Positions 16,579-26,350 are shown, numbered from the stretch's first letter. The stretch is DNA of 64,000 bases from Lachnospiraceae bacterium (GCA_017428265.1 JAFRRD010000052.1:1-64000), one strand, 5' to 3'. Notes: a model not told the origin generated them from the sequence alone. Numbers and translations are program-made.

Positions 16579-17493
16579 ATGAAAGTCCTTGTTACCGGCG
16601 CCGCGGGCCAGCTCGGCCACGACGTCATGAACGAACTGCATAAGAGAGGATATGAAGGCATCGGCTCCGACTTAAAGCCCGAATACAGCGGCGTGCAGGA
16701 CGGCTCGCCCGTGACGGCGATGCCCTATGTCGGCCTGGATATCACGGACGAGGAGGCGGTGCACCGCGTGATCCGCGAACTTGCTCCGGACGCGATCGTC
16801 CACTGTGCGGCCTGGACCGCCGTGGATGCAGCCGAGGATCCCGCCAACATCCCGAAGGTGCGGAGGATCAATGCCTCGGCGACTTCTTTCATTGCCGATG
16901 CGGCAAAGGAAGCCGGCGCCAAGATGATCTACCTCAGTACCGACTACGTCTTTGACGGTCAGGGAACGAAGCCCTGGGAACCGGACTGCAAAGACTATGC
17001 GCCGCTGAACGTCTACGGCCGCAGCAAACTGGCCGGCGAGCTTGCGGTGAGCAGCACGCTGGAGAAGTATTTCATCGTCCGCATCGCCTGGGTCTTCGGG
17101 CTGAGCGGCCAGAATTTCATCAAGACCATGCTCCGCCTTTCGGAGACCCACGACACCCTGCGCGTGGTCATGGACCAGATCGGTACGCCGACCTATACCT
17201 ATGACCTGGCGCGGCTCCTCGTAGACATGCTGGAGACCGAAAAATACGGCTACTACCACGCGACCAACGAAGGCGGCTACATTTCCTGGTATGATTTTGC
17301 CTGTGAGATCTTCCGGCAGGCCGGAAAGAACGTCACCGTGATCCCGGTCACGACCGAGGAATACGGCAAGTCCGTGGCGGCGCGGCCGATGAACAGCCGT
17401 CTGGACCGGAGCAAACTGCGGGAAGAGGGCTTCGAACCGCTGCCGTCCTGGCAGGATGCGCTTGCCCGCTATCTGAAAGAGATCGGACAGTAA
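16579..17493 (+). CDS. rfbD: dTDP-4-dehydrorhamnose reductase
   Basis: 304 residues. Last step, NAD(P)H reduction to dTDP-L-rhamnose. GAAGQLGHDV at residues 7-16 is the Rossmann loop; STDYVFDG and the YxxxK in YGRSKLAGE are the catalytic region; RIAWVFG follows. ATG at 16579 follows GGGAGGG; a much longer in-frame extension overlaps rfbB and is rejected. In this cluster rfbD precedes rfbC. Confidence 0.96.
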   Translation: MKVLVTGAAGQLGHDVMNELHKRGYEGIGSDLKPEYSGVQDGSPVTAMPYVGLDITDEEAVHRVIRELAPDAIVHCAAWTAVDAAEDPANIPKVRRINASATSFIADAAKEAGAKMIYLSTDYVFDGQGTKPWEPDCKDYAPLNVYGRSKLAGELAVSSTLEKYFIVRIAWVFGLSGQNFIKTMLRLSETHDTLRVVMDQIGTPTYTYDLARLLVDMLETEKYGYYHATNEGGYISWYDFACEIFRQAGKNVTVIPVTTEEYGKSVAARPMNSRLDRSKLREEGFEPLPSWQDALARYLKEIGQ

Positions 17494-17507
17494 GGAGAGT
17501 TTTGACG

Positions 17508-18110
17508 ATGGGTCAGATCACTGTCATACCCTGCGGCATTGACGGCCTGCTGGAGATCCAGCCGACCGTACACCGCGATGCGCGGGGATATTTTACCGAA
17601 ACCTACAATAAGCGGGACATGGATGAAGCCGGCCTGTTCATGGAATTCGTGCAGGATAACCAGAGCGCGTCGCCCAAAGGCGTGCTGCGGGGCCTGCACT
17701 ATCAGAAACTGCATCCGCAGGGAAAACTGGTGCGCGTGATCCGCGGCGAAGTCTTTGACGTGGCCGTTGACCTCCGGGCAAAAAGCCCCACTTACGGCAA
17801 ATGGCACGGCGTGGTTCTCTCCGCGGAAAAACAGAACCAGTTTTATGTCCCCGAAGGCTTTGCGCACGGCTATCTGGTCCTGTCCGACTGGGCGGAATTC
17901 TGCTATAAGGTGACGGATTTCTACCACCCGGGCGATGAAGGCGCGCTTGCCTTCAACGATCCGGACATCGCTGTCGCGTGGCCCGGGCTCGTCGGGGACT
18001 ATCCCGGCTCGGCCGATCCGTCCGGATACCGGATGGAGGACGGCACGCCGCTCGTCCTTTCAGCGAAGGACGCCGCCGCCCCGCGGCTCGGCGAGGCATT
18101 CCGCTTCTGA
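17508..18110 (+). CDS. rfbC: dTDP-4-dehydrorhamnose 3,5-epimerase
   Basis: 200 residues. Third step of the pathway, epimerisation at C3 and C5. Cupin fold with VHRDARGYFTETY, the catalytic-His region LRGLHYQK, GEVFDVAVDLR and VPEGFAHGYLVLSD. ATG at 17508 is 10 bases after AGGAG; a TTG two codons earlier is too close to that site. Last gene of the dTDP-rhamnose set; the next gene initiates glycan assembly. Confidence 0.95.
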   Translation: MGQITVIPCGIDGLLEIQPTVHRDARGYFTETYNKRDMDEAGLFMEFVQDNQSASPKGVLRGLHYQKLHPQGKLVRVIRGEVFDVAVDLRAKSPTYGKWHGVVLSAEKQNQFYVPEGFAHGYLVLSDWAEFCYKVTDFYHPGDEGALAFNDPDIAVAWPGLVGDYPGSADPSGYRMEDGTPLVLSAKDAAAPRLGEAFRF

Positions 18111-18139
18111 TCTGATCATTGTTTTTTCGGAGGATACGC

Positions 18140-19576
18140 ATGAGGGACAAAAGCCTTCTTCGGCGCTTTTCACATACATTGCTTCTGCTGGCAAAGGTGA
18201 TCGCATTCATCGGGGCGGCAGCGCCTTACTTCCTCATCATGGGAACGAAACACTGGCCGCTGCTGTATATTTCCCGTACGCTCGCGGTCACGGGACTGGC
18301 TTTCCTGATGTCGTACATTTTCATGAGCCGGATCTACGGCGGCTTCGACATCGGCAAGCGCAAGAGCAAACCGATCATCTATTCGCAGACGGCGGCACTC
18401 CTGTTCACGGATCTTGTGGCCTACGTCTTCCTGTCGATCATGCTGTCAAACGAGACGGTCGAAAACCGGGTGCATTTCGCCAATGTCTGGCTGCTGCTTC
18501 TGTCCTATGCGGCGCAGATAATCCTGCTTGTCGGGCTCACCTACTGGTTCAACGGCCTGTATTTCCGCATCCACGAGCCGCTGAACTGTCTTGTCGTGAC
18601 CCATCAGGATTCGGATTTCATGAGTTTCGTGAAAGAGATCCGCAGGTTCCGCAAGCAGTTCCACCTGACGCAGGCAGTGGACTTCCGCCATCCCGATCTG
18701 GAGCGGTATATCGGTCAGAACGATATCATCTTTTTCTACGATCTGACCCCGGAAGAGCGGGAGAGGGGCGTGCTCTATGCCTACCGCAGGAAGAAAGACA
18801 TCTACTATTCCCTGAATCTTTCGGATATTGTCGCCCTGCGCGGCACCCCGATCTATTTCTCCGACAAGTCGATGCTGGCTTCGCCGGAGCGTTACATGAG
18901 CTTTGAGCAGCGCATCATCAAACGCGGCGGCGACCTTGTCCTCGCCACGCTTGCGCTGATCGTTCTCAGCCCGGTCTTTCTGATCACGGCGCTCGCGATC
19001 AAGCTGGAGGACGGCGGCCCTGTCTTTTACCGGCAGGAGCGGGTCACCTACGCCGGCCGCATCTTCGAGGTGATCAAGTTCCGTTCCATGCGGGTGGAGG
19101 ACGGCGGAAAGCACGTCTCCGTGTCCAAGGATGACGACCGCATCACGAAAGTAGGCCGCTTCATCCGCAAGTACCGTATCGACGAGATCCCGCAGCTGAT
19201 CAACATCATCCGCAGCGACATGAGCATCGTGGGGCCGCGGCCCGAAATGGTGGAAAATGTCGAGAAATATACGGCGGAATATCCCGAATTCGTTTACCGC
19301 GAGCGCGCCAAGGCAGGCCTTACCGGCATGGCGCAGATCTACGGCAAATACAATACGAGCCCGAAGGACAAACTCATGCTGGATCTGTCCTACATCGAGC
19401 ATTTCAGCATCTGGCTGGATCTCAAACTGATGTTCCGGACGGTCCTCGTGCTCTTTACGCCTGAGGAAAGCACGGAGGCCTTCGAAGAGGACCAGAGCGG
19501 CGAAGAAGACGCTTCGTATGAAGATACAGCGTCGGAAGCAGCCGGAGATGCTGCCGGGGAGGCGTACGATGAGTGA
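18140..19576 (+). CDS. Polyprenyl glycosylphosphotransferase (priming sugar transferase)
   Basis: 478 residues. Transfers a sugar-1-phosphate to undecaprenyl phosphate to begin cell-surface polysaccharide synthesis. About five N-terminal membrane helices (to about 160), a central nucleotide-binding-like domain, then the PF02397 catalytic domain from about 255 with YRQERVTYAGRIFEVIKFRSM, DEIPQLINIIRSDMSIVGPRPEM and a typical C-terminal RAKAGLTGMAQIYGKY. An acidic tail (about 445-478) is unusual. ATG at 18140 follows CGGAGG. Its end overlaps the next glycosyltransferase by 8 bases. Confidence 0.93.
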   Translation: MRDKSLLRRFSHTLLLLAKVIAFIGAAAPYFLIMGTKHWPLLYISRTLAVTGLAFLMSYIFMSRIYGGFDIGKRKSKPIIYSQTAALLFTDLVAYVFLSIMLSNETVENRVHFANVWLLLLSYAAQIILLVGLTYWFNGLYFRIHEPLNCLVVTHQDSDFMSFVKEIRRFRKQFHLTQAVDFRHPDLERYIGQNDIIFFYDLTPEERERGVLYAYRRKKDIYYSLNLSDIVALRGTPIYFSDKSMLASPERYMSFEQRIIKRGGDLVLATLALIVLSPVFLITALAIKLEDGGPVFYRQERVTYAGRIFEVIKFRSMRVEDGGKHVSVSKDDDRITKVGRFIRKYRIDEIPQLINIIRSDMSIVGPRPEMVENVEKYTAEYPEFVYRERAKAGLTGMAQIYGKYNTSPKDKLMLDLSYIEHFSIWLDLKLMFRTVLVLFTPEESTEAFEEDQSGEEDASYEDTASEAAGDAAGEAYDE

Positions 19577-20327
19577 GATGATCCCGGTGTCCGCTGCGAT
19601 CGTGGCCTACCATAACCGAGATGAGATCCTGGACTGCCTGAAAAGCGTCAAAGAGCAGACGAAGGGCGTGAGTCTCAGCCTTTTTGTCTCCGACAACGGT
19701 TCGGACGACGGCACCCCTGCCGCCGTGCGGGCCGCTTTTCCTGATGTCACCGTGATCGAAAACGGCGCGAATCTCGGCTTCGGCGCGGGCCACAACCGCG
19801 TGCTGCCGATGCTTTCCTCCCGCTATCATGTGATGATCAATCCCGACATCACGCTGCAGGAGGATGCCATAAGCGCGATGGTCTCTTACATGGAGGCGCA
19901 CCCGGAGGTCGGCCTGATGATGCCGGATATCCGGAATACTGACGGGACCAGGCAGATCCTGCCGAAGCATGATCCAACATGGCGGTATATGATCCTGGGG
20001 AAGTTTTTCCCTTCCGTCCGCACGGCCTACTGCCGCGGGGACGAGGCGATGGATGAGCCGACGGAGATCGAATTCTGCTCCGGCTGCTTCATGATGATCC
20101 GGACGGAGCTTTTCAGAAAACTCGGCGGCTTCGACGAGCGATATTTCCTCTACATGGAGGATGCGGACCTGAGCCGGCAGGTGAGGGCTGAGGCCAAGGT
20201 TGTCTTTTTCCCCGGTGCAAGAGTCGTGCATGCCTGGCACCATGACAGCGCGAAGAGCGGGAAGGCCCTGAAGCTCCATCTCGAGTCCGCGCGCAAGTAT
20301 TTCGCCAAATGGAGGAAAAAAGCATGA
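19569..20327 (+). CDS. Family 2 glycosyltransferase, rhamnosyltransferase-like
   Basis: 252 residues. GT-A fold: VSAAIVAYHNRDEILDCLKSV near the start, SDNGSDDGTP, NPDITL, and the C-terminal EFCSGCFMMIRTELF with FDERYFLYMEDADLSRQ (the ED catalytic region). Similar proteins add rhamnose, which fits the upstream dTDP-rhamnose genes; donor is inferred. ATG at 19569 follows GGGGAGG and overlaps the previous gene; its stop overlaps the next start (ATGA). Confidence 0.9.
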   Translation: MSEMIPVSAAIVAYHNRDEILDCLKSVKEQTKGVSLSLFVSDNGSDDGTPAAVRAAFPDVTVIENGANLGFGAGHNRVLPMLSSRYHVMINPDITLQEDAISAMVSYMEAHPEVGLMMPDIRNTDGTRQILPKHDPTWRYMILGKFFPSVRTAYCRGDEAMDEPTEIEFCSGCFMMIRTELFRKLGGFDERYFLYMEDADLSRQVRAEAKVVFFPGARVVHAWHHDSAKSGKALKLHLESARKYFAKWRKKA

Positions 20328-21274
20328 GCAAAGCAACGATCCTTCTGGCGGCCTACAAGGGAAATGACTACGCCGGTGCGATGATCGACTCGATCCTTGC
20401 GCAGGACTGCGATAACTGGGAACTGGTGCTGTCCGATGACGGCGGCTTCACCGAAGACCTGCTGGCCGGCTATGCGGAAAAGTACCCGGACCGCATCACG
20501 CTGCACCGCTCGGGGCTGCGCTTCGGCAGTGCGCAGAAGCATTTTTTATATCTCATGAAGCTGTGCCGGAACGCGGAATACCTGATGTTCTGCGACCAGG
20601 ATGACGTCTGGCATCCGGACAAGGTGCGAAAGACCCTGGCCGCGATGCAGGCGGCGGAGCAGGCGGCCCGCGAAGAGAGCCGGAGCGAGAACGCCCCGCC
20701 GGTCCTCGTGCACACGGACCTGCGGGTCGCGGACGGGGAATTAAGGACGATAGATGAAAGCTTCATGCATTACTCGCGCCTGGACGGCACCCGCCTTAAG
20801 CTGAACGAGCTGCTGATCCAGAACGTCGTGACCGGCTGCACGCTGATGATCAACCGCCCGCTCACCGCGCTCGCGCTCGAAGGCGCGGAGGAAGAGAAGA
20901 TGCTGATGCACGACTGGTGGATCGCACTCTGCGCCGCCGCGTTCGGGAGGAGCGTCTTCCTGCCCGAGGCGACCATCGACTACCGCCAGCACGGCGGCAA
21001 CGTCGTTGGCGCGAAGAGCCCGCTGAACCCGGCTTACTTAAAGAGCCGGCTGTCCGGCGGCGCGATCAGAAAATCGCTGGACGATACTTCGGCGCAGGCC
21101 GAAGCCTTCCTGAAGGTCTACGGCGAGCGCCTTGACGCGGCGCAGAAAGAGACCGTCGAAGCCTTTGCAAAGCTTCCGGAAACAGGCAAGCTGGCACGCC
21201 TGCGCACGTACTCGCGATACGGCTTCTGGAAAAAAGACCCGGGCCGCCGCCTCGCACAGATGATCTGGGGGTAA
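20324..21274 (+). CDS. Family 2 glycosyltransferase
   Basis: 316 residues. ATILLAAYKGNDYAGAMIDSI at the N-terminus, LSDDGG near 35, FCDQDDVWHPDKV (the DxD metal site) near 90 and HDWWIALCAAAFG near 200 match glycosyltransferases of rhamnan and O-antigen loci. ATG at 20324 is 8 bases after GGAGG and overlaps the previous stop by one base. End of the polysaccharide run; acpS follows 3 bases later. Confidence 0.9.
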   Translation: MSKATILLAAYKGNDYAGAMIDSILAQDCDNWELVLSDDGGFTEDLLAGYAEKYPDRITLHRSGLRFGSAQKHFLYLMKLCRNAEYLMFCDQDDVWHPDKVRKTLAAMQAAEQAAREESRSENAPPVLVHTDLRVADGELRTIDESFMHYSRLDGTRLKLNELLIQNVVTGCTLMINRPLTALALEGAEEEKMLMHDWWIALCAAAFGRSVFLPEATIDYRQHGGNVVGAKSPLNPAYLKSRLSGGAIRKSLDDTSAQAEAFLKVYGERLDAAQKETVEAFAKLPETGKLARLRTYSRYGFWKKDPGRRLAQMIWG

Positions 21275-21277
21275 TCT

Positions 21278-21682
21278 ATGATCGTCGGGATCGGAACGGA
21301 TATCTGCAGCATCAAACGCTTTGAAGACGAAGAGAAGAGAAACGCACTGCTGGCGCGCTTTTATACGGAGGACGAAAGGGCCTATATCGAAGGGCGCGGA
21401 AAAGGCGCTGCGGCTTCGGCTGCCGCTGTTTTTGCGGCAAAGGAAGCCTGCGCAAAGGCGCTCGGGACCGGTTTCAGCGGCTTCGGCCCTTTGGAGATCG
21501 AGGTGCTCCACAATGAAAACGGAATGCCGGGATACAAACTGACCGGGGAGGCAAACATGCTTGCCCGCCGAAAAGGCGTCGACAGGATGTATCTTTCCCT
21601 GTCGCACGACGGCGGACTGGCCGTCGCTTTTGCCGTTCTGGAAGCAAGAGGAACGACCGGAAATGATCTCTTCTGGGAATGA
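21278..21682 (+). CDS. acpS: Holo-[acyl-carrier-protein] synthase
   Basis: 134 residues, the usual length. Transfers 4'-phosphopantetheine from CoA to a serine of acyl carrier protein. The Mg2+-binding motif GTDICSIKRFE is at 5-15 and AAKEACAKALGTG near 56-68; the C-terminal SLSHDGGLAVAFAVLE is typical. Sits 3 bases after the glycosyltransferase and overlaps the next gene. Confidence 0.95.
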   Translation: MIVGIGTDICSIKRFEDEEKRNALLARFYTEDERAYIEGRGKGAAASAAAVFAAKEACAKALGTGFSGFGPLEIEVLHNENGMPGYKLTGEANMLARRKGVDRMYLSLSHDGGLAVAFAVLEARGTTGNDLFWE

Positions 21683-22160
21683 CGGGAACGGACGGCAGAA
21701 AGCCGGGACGGATGCGCCGCGAAGGGCAAGACGCCGGCCTCTGCTTTGCCGGAAGCCTTCGCGCACGGACAACGCCCTGTATATTGCGGGGTGGATCCTG
21801 CTGGCGCTGGGACTTTGCTTTATGCTCCTGCAGGCCTTCGCGCCGGAGACGGCGGCAAAGCTGCACTGGCCTCTTCCCTGTGCTTTCGACAGCCTGCTGC
21901 ACATTCCCTGCCTGGGCTGCGGCGCGACCAGGGCACTCAGCGCGCTGATGCACGGGGAACTCCTCGAGTCGCTTCGCTGGCATCCGGCCGTGGCCTTTTT
22001 TGCGGCGGAGGCGGCGGTCTTCATGCTGTCACAGACGCTTGGGCGCCTTTCCCGCAGCAAGGTCCGCATGCTCACGTTCAATGACGTATATATTTACGCT
22101 CTGCTCGCAGTGATCCTGCTGCAGTGGATCGTCAAACTTCTCACCGGCTGGCGGCCTTAA
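21663..22160 (+). CDS. DUF2752 membrane protein
   Basis: 165 residues. The motif CLGCGATRAL (near residue 84) is the hallmark of the DUF2752 family of small membrane proteins of unknown function. Three hydrophobic segments (about 37-55, 99-115, 140-160). The ATG at 21663 lies within the end of acpS; an upstream in-frame start would overlap it far more. Co-transcription with acpS is likely. Confidence 0.8.
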   Translation: MISSGNDGNGRQKAGTDAPRRARRRPLLCRKPSRTDNALYIAGWILLALGLCFMLLQAFAPETAAKLHWPLPCAFDSLLHIPCLGCGATRALSALMHGELLESLRWHPAVAFFAAEAAVFMLSQTLGRLSRSKVRMLTFNDVYIYALLAVILLQWIVKLLTGWRP

Positions 22161-22165
22161 CTCGG

Positions 22166-22206
22166 TGTCATCCCGAGGAGGCACGAAGTGCCGACGTGGG
22201 GATCTT
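22166..22206 (+). repeat. Dispersed TGTCATyC...GGATCTT repeat, copy 1
   Basis: TGTCATCCCGAGGAGGCACG, then an AAGTGCC arm and GGGGATCTT. The inner GGCAC GAA GTGCC forms a hairpin. Lies between the DUF2752 gene and tex. Confidence 0.7.
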
Positions 22207-22226
22207 ATAAAACAACAGAGGCAATT

Positions 22227-24383
22227 ATGGACATCATCAGAAAATTGGCTGAAGAACTGGCCATCAAGGATTCTCAGGTCAAGGCGACGGTGGACCTCAT
22301 CGACGAGGGCAACACCATCCCCTTCATTTCTCGCTACCGCAAGGAGGTGACCGGCGGCCTGACCGACGAGGTGCTGCGCACGCTCGACGAGCGCCTGACC
22401 TACCTGCGCGGCCTCGAGGAACGCAAGGCGACCGTCATCAAGAGCATCGAGGAGCAGGGCAAAATGACCCCTGAGCTGCTGCAGCAGATCGAGGACGCGG
22501 CGACGCTCGTGGCCGTCGAAGACCTGTACCGTCCCTACAAGCCGAAACGCCGCACCCGTGCGACCGTGGCGAAGGAAAAAGGCCTGGAGCCTCTCGCACA
22601 GACCATTCTGGCGCAGGAGGTGACCGTGCCGCTCGAGCAGCTGGCAGCAGATTATATCAGCGAGGAAAAGGGCGTGGCCACCGCGGCGGAAGCTCTGGCC
22701 GGCGCTTCCGACATCCTGGCTGAGCAGGTCAGCGACGAGGCGGCCTACCGCTTTGCGATCCGCGATGCGACCGGCAAGTACGGCACCCTCGTTTCCGAAG
22801 CGAAGGAAGAGGATCCCGACGGCACCTATGAAATGTACGTGGGCTATACGGAAAATATCGCCAAGGCGGCGGGCCACCGCATCCTGGCGCTTAACCGCGG
22901 CGAGGCGGAAAAGAAGCTTTCGGTCAAGGTGGACATTTCCGCGGAAGCCATGGAAAACTTCCTGGCCAAACGCCTGATCACGAAGAACAATCCCTACACG
23001 ACGCCCTTCCTGCAGAACGTCGCGAAGGATGCCTACGAACGCCTGATCCAGCCGTCGGTGGAACGCGAAGTCCGCGCCGCCGCGACCGAACGGGCCGAGG
23101 ACGGTGCCATCAGGGTCTTCGGCGAGAACCTGAAGCAGCTGCTGATGCAGCCGCCCATCGTGGGCCAGGTGACCCTCGGCTGGGACCCGGGCTTCCGCAC
23201 GGGCTGCAAGATCGCCGTCGTGGACCCGACCGGCAAGGTGCTGGACCATACCGTCGTCTATCCGACCGAGCCGATGAACCGCGTGGCCGAGACCAAGACC
23301 ATCATCAAGCGGCTGATCGCAAAGGACAAGGTCACCCTGATCGCTCTCGGCAACGGTACGGCCTCCCGCGAATCGGAGCAGGTCATCGCCGAGATCCTGC
23401 ACGAGATCCCGGTGAAGGTCTCCTATGTGATCGTCAACGAAGCCGGCGCTTCGGTCTATTCCGCGAGCAAGCTGGCGACGGAAGAGTTCCCCGACCTGGA
23501 CGTCGGCGGACGCAGCGCCGCATCGATGGCGCGCCGCCTGCAGGACCCGCTGGCCGAACTCGTGAAGATCGATCCGAAGAGCATCGGCGTGGGCCAGTAT
23601 CAGCACGACATGGACCAGAAGAAGCTCGGCGACGCCCTGAACGGCGTGGTCGAGGACGTGGTGAACAAGGTGGGCGTTGACCTCAATACCGCCAGCTTTT
23701 CGCTGCTGGAATATATTTCCGGCGTTAACAAGACGATCGCGAAGAATATCGTGGCCTACCGCGAAGAAAACGGCGCCTTCACCGACAGAAAGCAGCTGCT
23801 GAAGGTCCCGAAGCTGGGGCCGAAGGCCTTTGAACAGTGCGCAGGCTTCCTCAGGGTCCGCGGCGGAAAGAACCCGCTTGACGAGACCGCGGTGCACCCG
23901 GAAAGCTACGAAGCCGCTGCCGAACTGATGAAGGAACTGGGCATCACGCCGGACGATATCCGGAATGGCGGCATGAAGGGCATCAGCCGCAAGGTCATTG
24001 ACAAGGCGGCCATGGCGGAGAAACTCGGCATTGGCGTCCCGACGCTCACGGACATCTTAAGCGAGCTCGAAAAGCCCGGCCGCGACCCCCGAGAAGACAT
24101 CCCGAAGCCGGTGCTCCGGAGCGACGTTCTGGACATGAAGGACCTCGTGCCCGGCATGATCCTGAAGGGCACCGTCCGCAACGCCGTCGACTTCGGCATT
24201 TTCGTGGACATCGGTGTCCACCAGGACGGCCTGGTGCACATTTCCCGCATCTGCGACCGCTACATCAAGCATCCGCTTGAAGCCGTGAAGGTGGGCGACG
24301 TCGTGGACGTGCAGGTCCTCGAAGTGGACCGAAAGAGAAACCGCATCGCGCTCACGATGAAGATCAAGAAGGAAAAGGCATAA
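22227..24383 (+). CDS. tex: Tex-family RNA-binding transcription accessory protein
   Basis: 718 residues, the standard length. Domain order: N-terminal helical Tex domain, YqgF-like RNase H fold (about 320-450, from GWDPGFRTGCKIAVVDPTG), helix-hairpin-helix repeats (about 495-560, SGVNKTIAKNIVAYREENGAF) and a C-terminal S1 domain (from about 645, GMILKGTVRNAVDFGIFVDIGVHQDGLVH). Tex binds RNA polymerase and nucleic acid and helps with stalled or damaged complexes. ATG at 22227 after AGAGG; a longer in-frame start falls in the repeat element and is rejected. Confidence 0.95.
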   Translation: MDIIRKLAEELAIKDSQVKATVDLIDEGNTIPFISRYRKEVTGGLTDEVLRTLDERLTYLRGLEERKATVIKSIEEQGKMTPELLQQIEDAATLVAVEDLYRPYKPKRRTRATVAKEKGLEPLAQTILAQEVTVPLEQLAADYISEEKGVATAAEALAGASDILAEQVSDEAAYRFAIRDATGKYGTLVSEAKEEDPDGTYEMYVGYTENIAKAAGHRILALNRGEAEKKLSVKVDISAEAMENFLAKRLITKNNPYTTPFLQNVAKDAYERLIQPSVEREVRAAATERAEDGAIRVFGENLKQLLMQPPIVGQVTLGWDPGFRTGCKIAVVDPTGKVLDHTVVYPTEPMNRVAETKTIIKRLIAKDKVTLIALGNGTASRESEQVIAEILHEIPVKVSYVIVNEAGASVYSASKLATEEFPDLDVGGRSAASMARRLQDPLAELVKIDPKSIGVGQYQHDMDQKKLGDALNGVVEDVVNKVGVDLNTASFSLLEYISGVNKTIAKNIVAYREENGAFTDRKQLLKVPKLGPKAFEQCAGFLRVRGGKNPLDETAVHPESYEAAAELMKELGITPDDIRNGGMKGISRKVIDKAAMAEKLGIGVPTLTDILSELEKPGRDPREDIPKPVLRSDVLDMKDLVPGMILKGTVRNAVDFGIFVDIGVHQDGLVHISRICDRYIKHPLEAVKVGDVVDVQVLEVDRKRNRIALTMKIKKEKA

Positions 24384-24398
24384 AAGACGGAGAAAGAT

Positions 24399-25148
24399 AT
24401 GACGGAGTTCAGGCATTTTATCTCGCTCGGAAGCTTCTGCTCGGTGGCGCTCGACCTCGAAGCGCTCGGCCTTCGCGATGCCTCCATGCCCTTCGACTGG
24501 AACATCGACCTGAAGTTCGAAGGCGTCATCGGCTGCATCGAAAAGGGCTTCGAGCACTTCCTGGACGGAGACGAGCTGCGCCAGAGCGAGGAAGCGCCCG
24601 AGCACTACATGAACCGTTACGAGATCCAGTTCTTCCACGATTTCAACATGTGGGATCCGCTGGCGGAGCAGCTTCCTGCCGTGCAGGACAAATACGAACG
24701 GCGCATCCGCCATTTTTACCGGGTGACGGCCGAGCCGACGCTCTTTTTCCGCTACATGGACGACCGCATCCTCGACGGCGACGGCACGGTGCACGAACTT
24801 CGCTACATTGAGGAAAACTACGATCACATTATGGCCGTGCTGAAGGGCCTGAACCCGGAAAATGAGCTGATTCTGATCGCGAACGACAATGTGAAGTCGG
24901 AGAAACTGAAGATCTACGGCGTGGAGAAGGACAAAGGCGACGTGGTCGCCCGCGTCCCCCGCGAGAAAAATAAGGAACTGGGCGAACTGCTCGCTTCCCT
25001 GACGATCGAAAACCAGGAGGCGAACCGCGCAAAAGGCGCAGCCGCCGCGCGCAGGAGAAAGAAGATCGAACTCAGACACAAGGCGGAAAAGGCTGCCGCG
25101 AAGCTGGGCATCAGAAAGCCCTACCGGCACGATAAGACCTACCGTTGA
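24399..25148 (+). CDS. DUF1796 family putative papain-like cysteine peptidase
   Basis: 249 residues. The N-terminus FISLGSFCSVALDLEALGLR...MPFDW matches DUF1796, a family annotated as papain-like on fold grounds; Cys15 would be the nucleophile and FFHDF near 85 may supply the His. The last 45 residues are Lys/Arg/Ala-rich and likely a charged helix. Often found near surface-glycan genes; here it follows tex by 15 bases. No biochemical role is known to me. Confidence 0.7.
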   Translation: MTEFRHFISLGSFCSVALDLEALGLRDASMPFDWNIDLKFEGVIGCIEKGFEHFLDGDELRQSEEAPEHYMNRYEIQFFHDFNMWDPLAEQLPAVQDKYERRIRHFYRVTAEPTLFFRYMDDRILDGDGTVHELRYIEENYDHIMAVLKGLNPENELILIANDNVKSEKLKIYGVEKDKGDVVARVPREKNKELGELLASLTIENQEANRAKGAAAARRRKKIELRHKAEKAAAKLGIRKPYRHDKTYR

Positions 25149-25158
25149 TCCACCGATA

Positions 25159-25184
25159 AAGCGCTGCCGACGGCAGCGCTTTTC
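25159..25184 (+). terminator. Stem-loop between the DUF1796 and PLP-enzyme genes
   Basis: AAGCGCTGCC GAC GGCAGCGCTT followed by TTC. A stable 10-bp stem with only a short T-run, so termination may be partial. Confidence 0.6.
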
Positions 25185-25198
25185 AGAAAGGCGGCAAA

Positions 25199-26320
25199 AT
25201 GAAAACAGCAGATATCCGTTCCCCTTACGATCTGCCGACGCCCGCATTGCTGATCGATATCGATCAGGCAAAGGAGAACATTGCCATGATGCAGCGCCGC
25301 GCGGATGAACTGGGGCTGAAACTCCGCCCGCACATCAAGACCCACCGCATGCCGTTCTTTGCGAAACTGCAGACCGAAGCCGGCGCCGCCGGCATCGCCT
25401 GCGCCAAGATCGGCGAGGCGGAGGTCATGGCGGACGCCGGGATCGGTGACATTTTCATCGCGAACGAGGTCATCGGCCTTGACAAATACGAACGGCTGCG
25501 CGCCCTCGCCAGCCGCGTCCATGTGCGGATCGGCATCGACAACGAAGTGCAGCTCGCGCAGATGGAGCAGGTCTTTGCCGGAGAGGAAAAACCGCTCGAG
25601 GTCCTGATCGAATACGAGGTCGGCGAGATCCGCACCGGCGTGGTGACCGATGAACAACTCATCGCCCTTGCCAAGGCGATTCTGCGAAGCCGGAACGTGG
25701 TGCTGAAGGGGATCTTCTCGCACGAAGGGCACAGTTATAAGGCGGAAAATGCAGAAGACTGCCGCGCGAAGGCGCGCATCGCCCACGAACGGACCGTCAG
25801 GGCGGCCGGGATCCTCCGCTCGCTCGGGGCGGACATCGATACCGTCAGCGTCGGTGCGACACCTGCCGCAATGCTCGGCGGAGATTACGAAGGCGTGACG
25901 GAGCTGCGCGTCGGGACCTATGTCTTTTTCGACGCGGGCCAGGCGAACGCCATAGGCGGCTTCAGCCGCTGCGCCGCGACGGTGCTGGCCTCGGTGATCT
26001 CGCAGCCGAACGGCGAGCGGACCGTGCTGGATGCCGGCGCCAAGGCGCTGGTCTCGCAGAACCGCCCGTCCGGGATCTGTGCGACCGGCGGTTTCGGCTG
26101 CGTGAAAGGCGCAGAACATATCGCCGTGGACTACATGTTCGACGAACACGCCGTCCTGAACGACCCGCGCCTTTTGGAACTGGTCAAAGTCGGAGATAAG
26201 ATCGAAGTGATCCCGAGCCACGTCTGCCCGACCGTCAATCTGTACGATGCGGCGTATCTGGTTTCGCGCGGCCGGGTGCTGGGGACCGTCCCCGTCGCCT
26301 GCCGCGGAAGATCGGTGTAA
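25199..26320 (+). CDS. D-threonine aldolase / D-serine dehydratase-like PLP enzyme
   Basis: 373 residues of the alanine racemase-like, fold type III group. The PLP lysine is in RPHIKTHR (near residue 46); the C-terminal PSHVCPTVNLYD supplies the His and Cys metal ligands of the DSD1/D-threonine aldolase family. SVGATPA near 220 contacts the phosphate of PLP. Reaction is either retro-aldol cleavage of D-threonine or D-serine dehydration; sequence alone does not settle it. RBS AGAAAGG upstream; terminator follows. Confidence 0.88.
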   Translation: MKTADIRSPYDLPTPALLIDIDQAKENIAMMQRRADELGLKLRPHIKTHRMPFFAKLQTEAGAAGIACAKIGEAEVMADAGIGDIFIANEVIGLDKYERLRALASRVHVRIGIDNEVQLAQMEQVFAGEEKPLEVLIEYEVGEIRTGVVTDEQLIALAKAILRSRNVVLKGIFSHEGHSYKAENAEDCRAKARIAHERTVRAAGILRSLGADIDTVSVGATPAAMLGGDYEGVTELRVGTYVFFDAGQANAIGGFSRCAATVLASVISQPNGERTVLDAGAKALVSQNRPSGICATGGFGCVKGAEHIAVDYMFDEHAVLNDPRLLELVKVGDKIEVIPSHVCPTVNLYDAAYLVSRGRVLGTVPVACRGRSV

Positions 26321-26350
26321 GGAAGCCGGCGCCGGCCCGAAAGGCAAAAT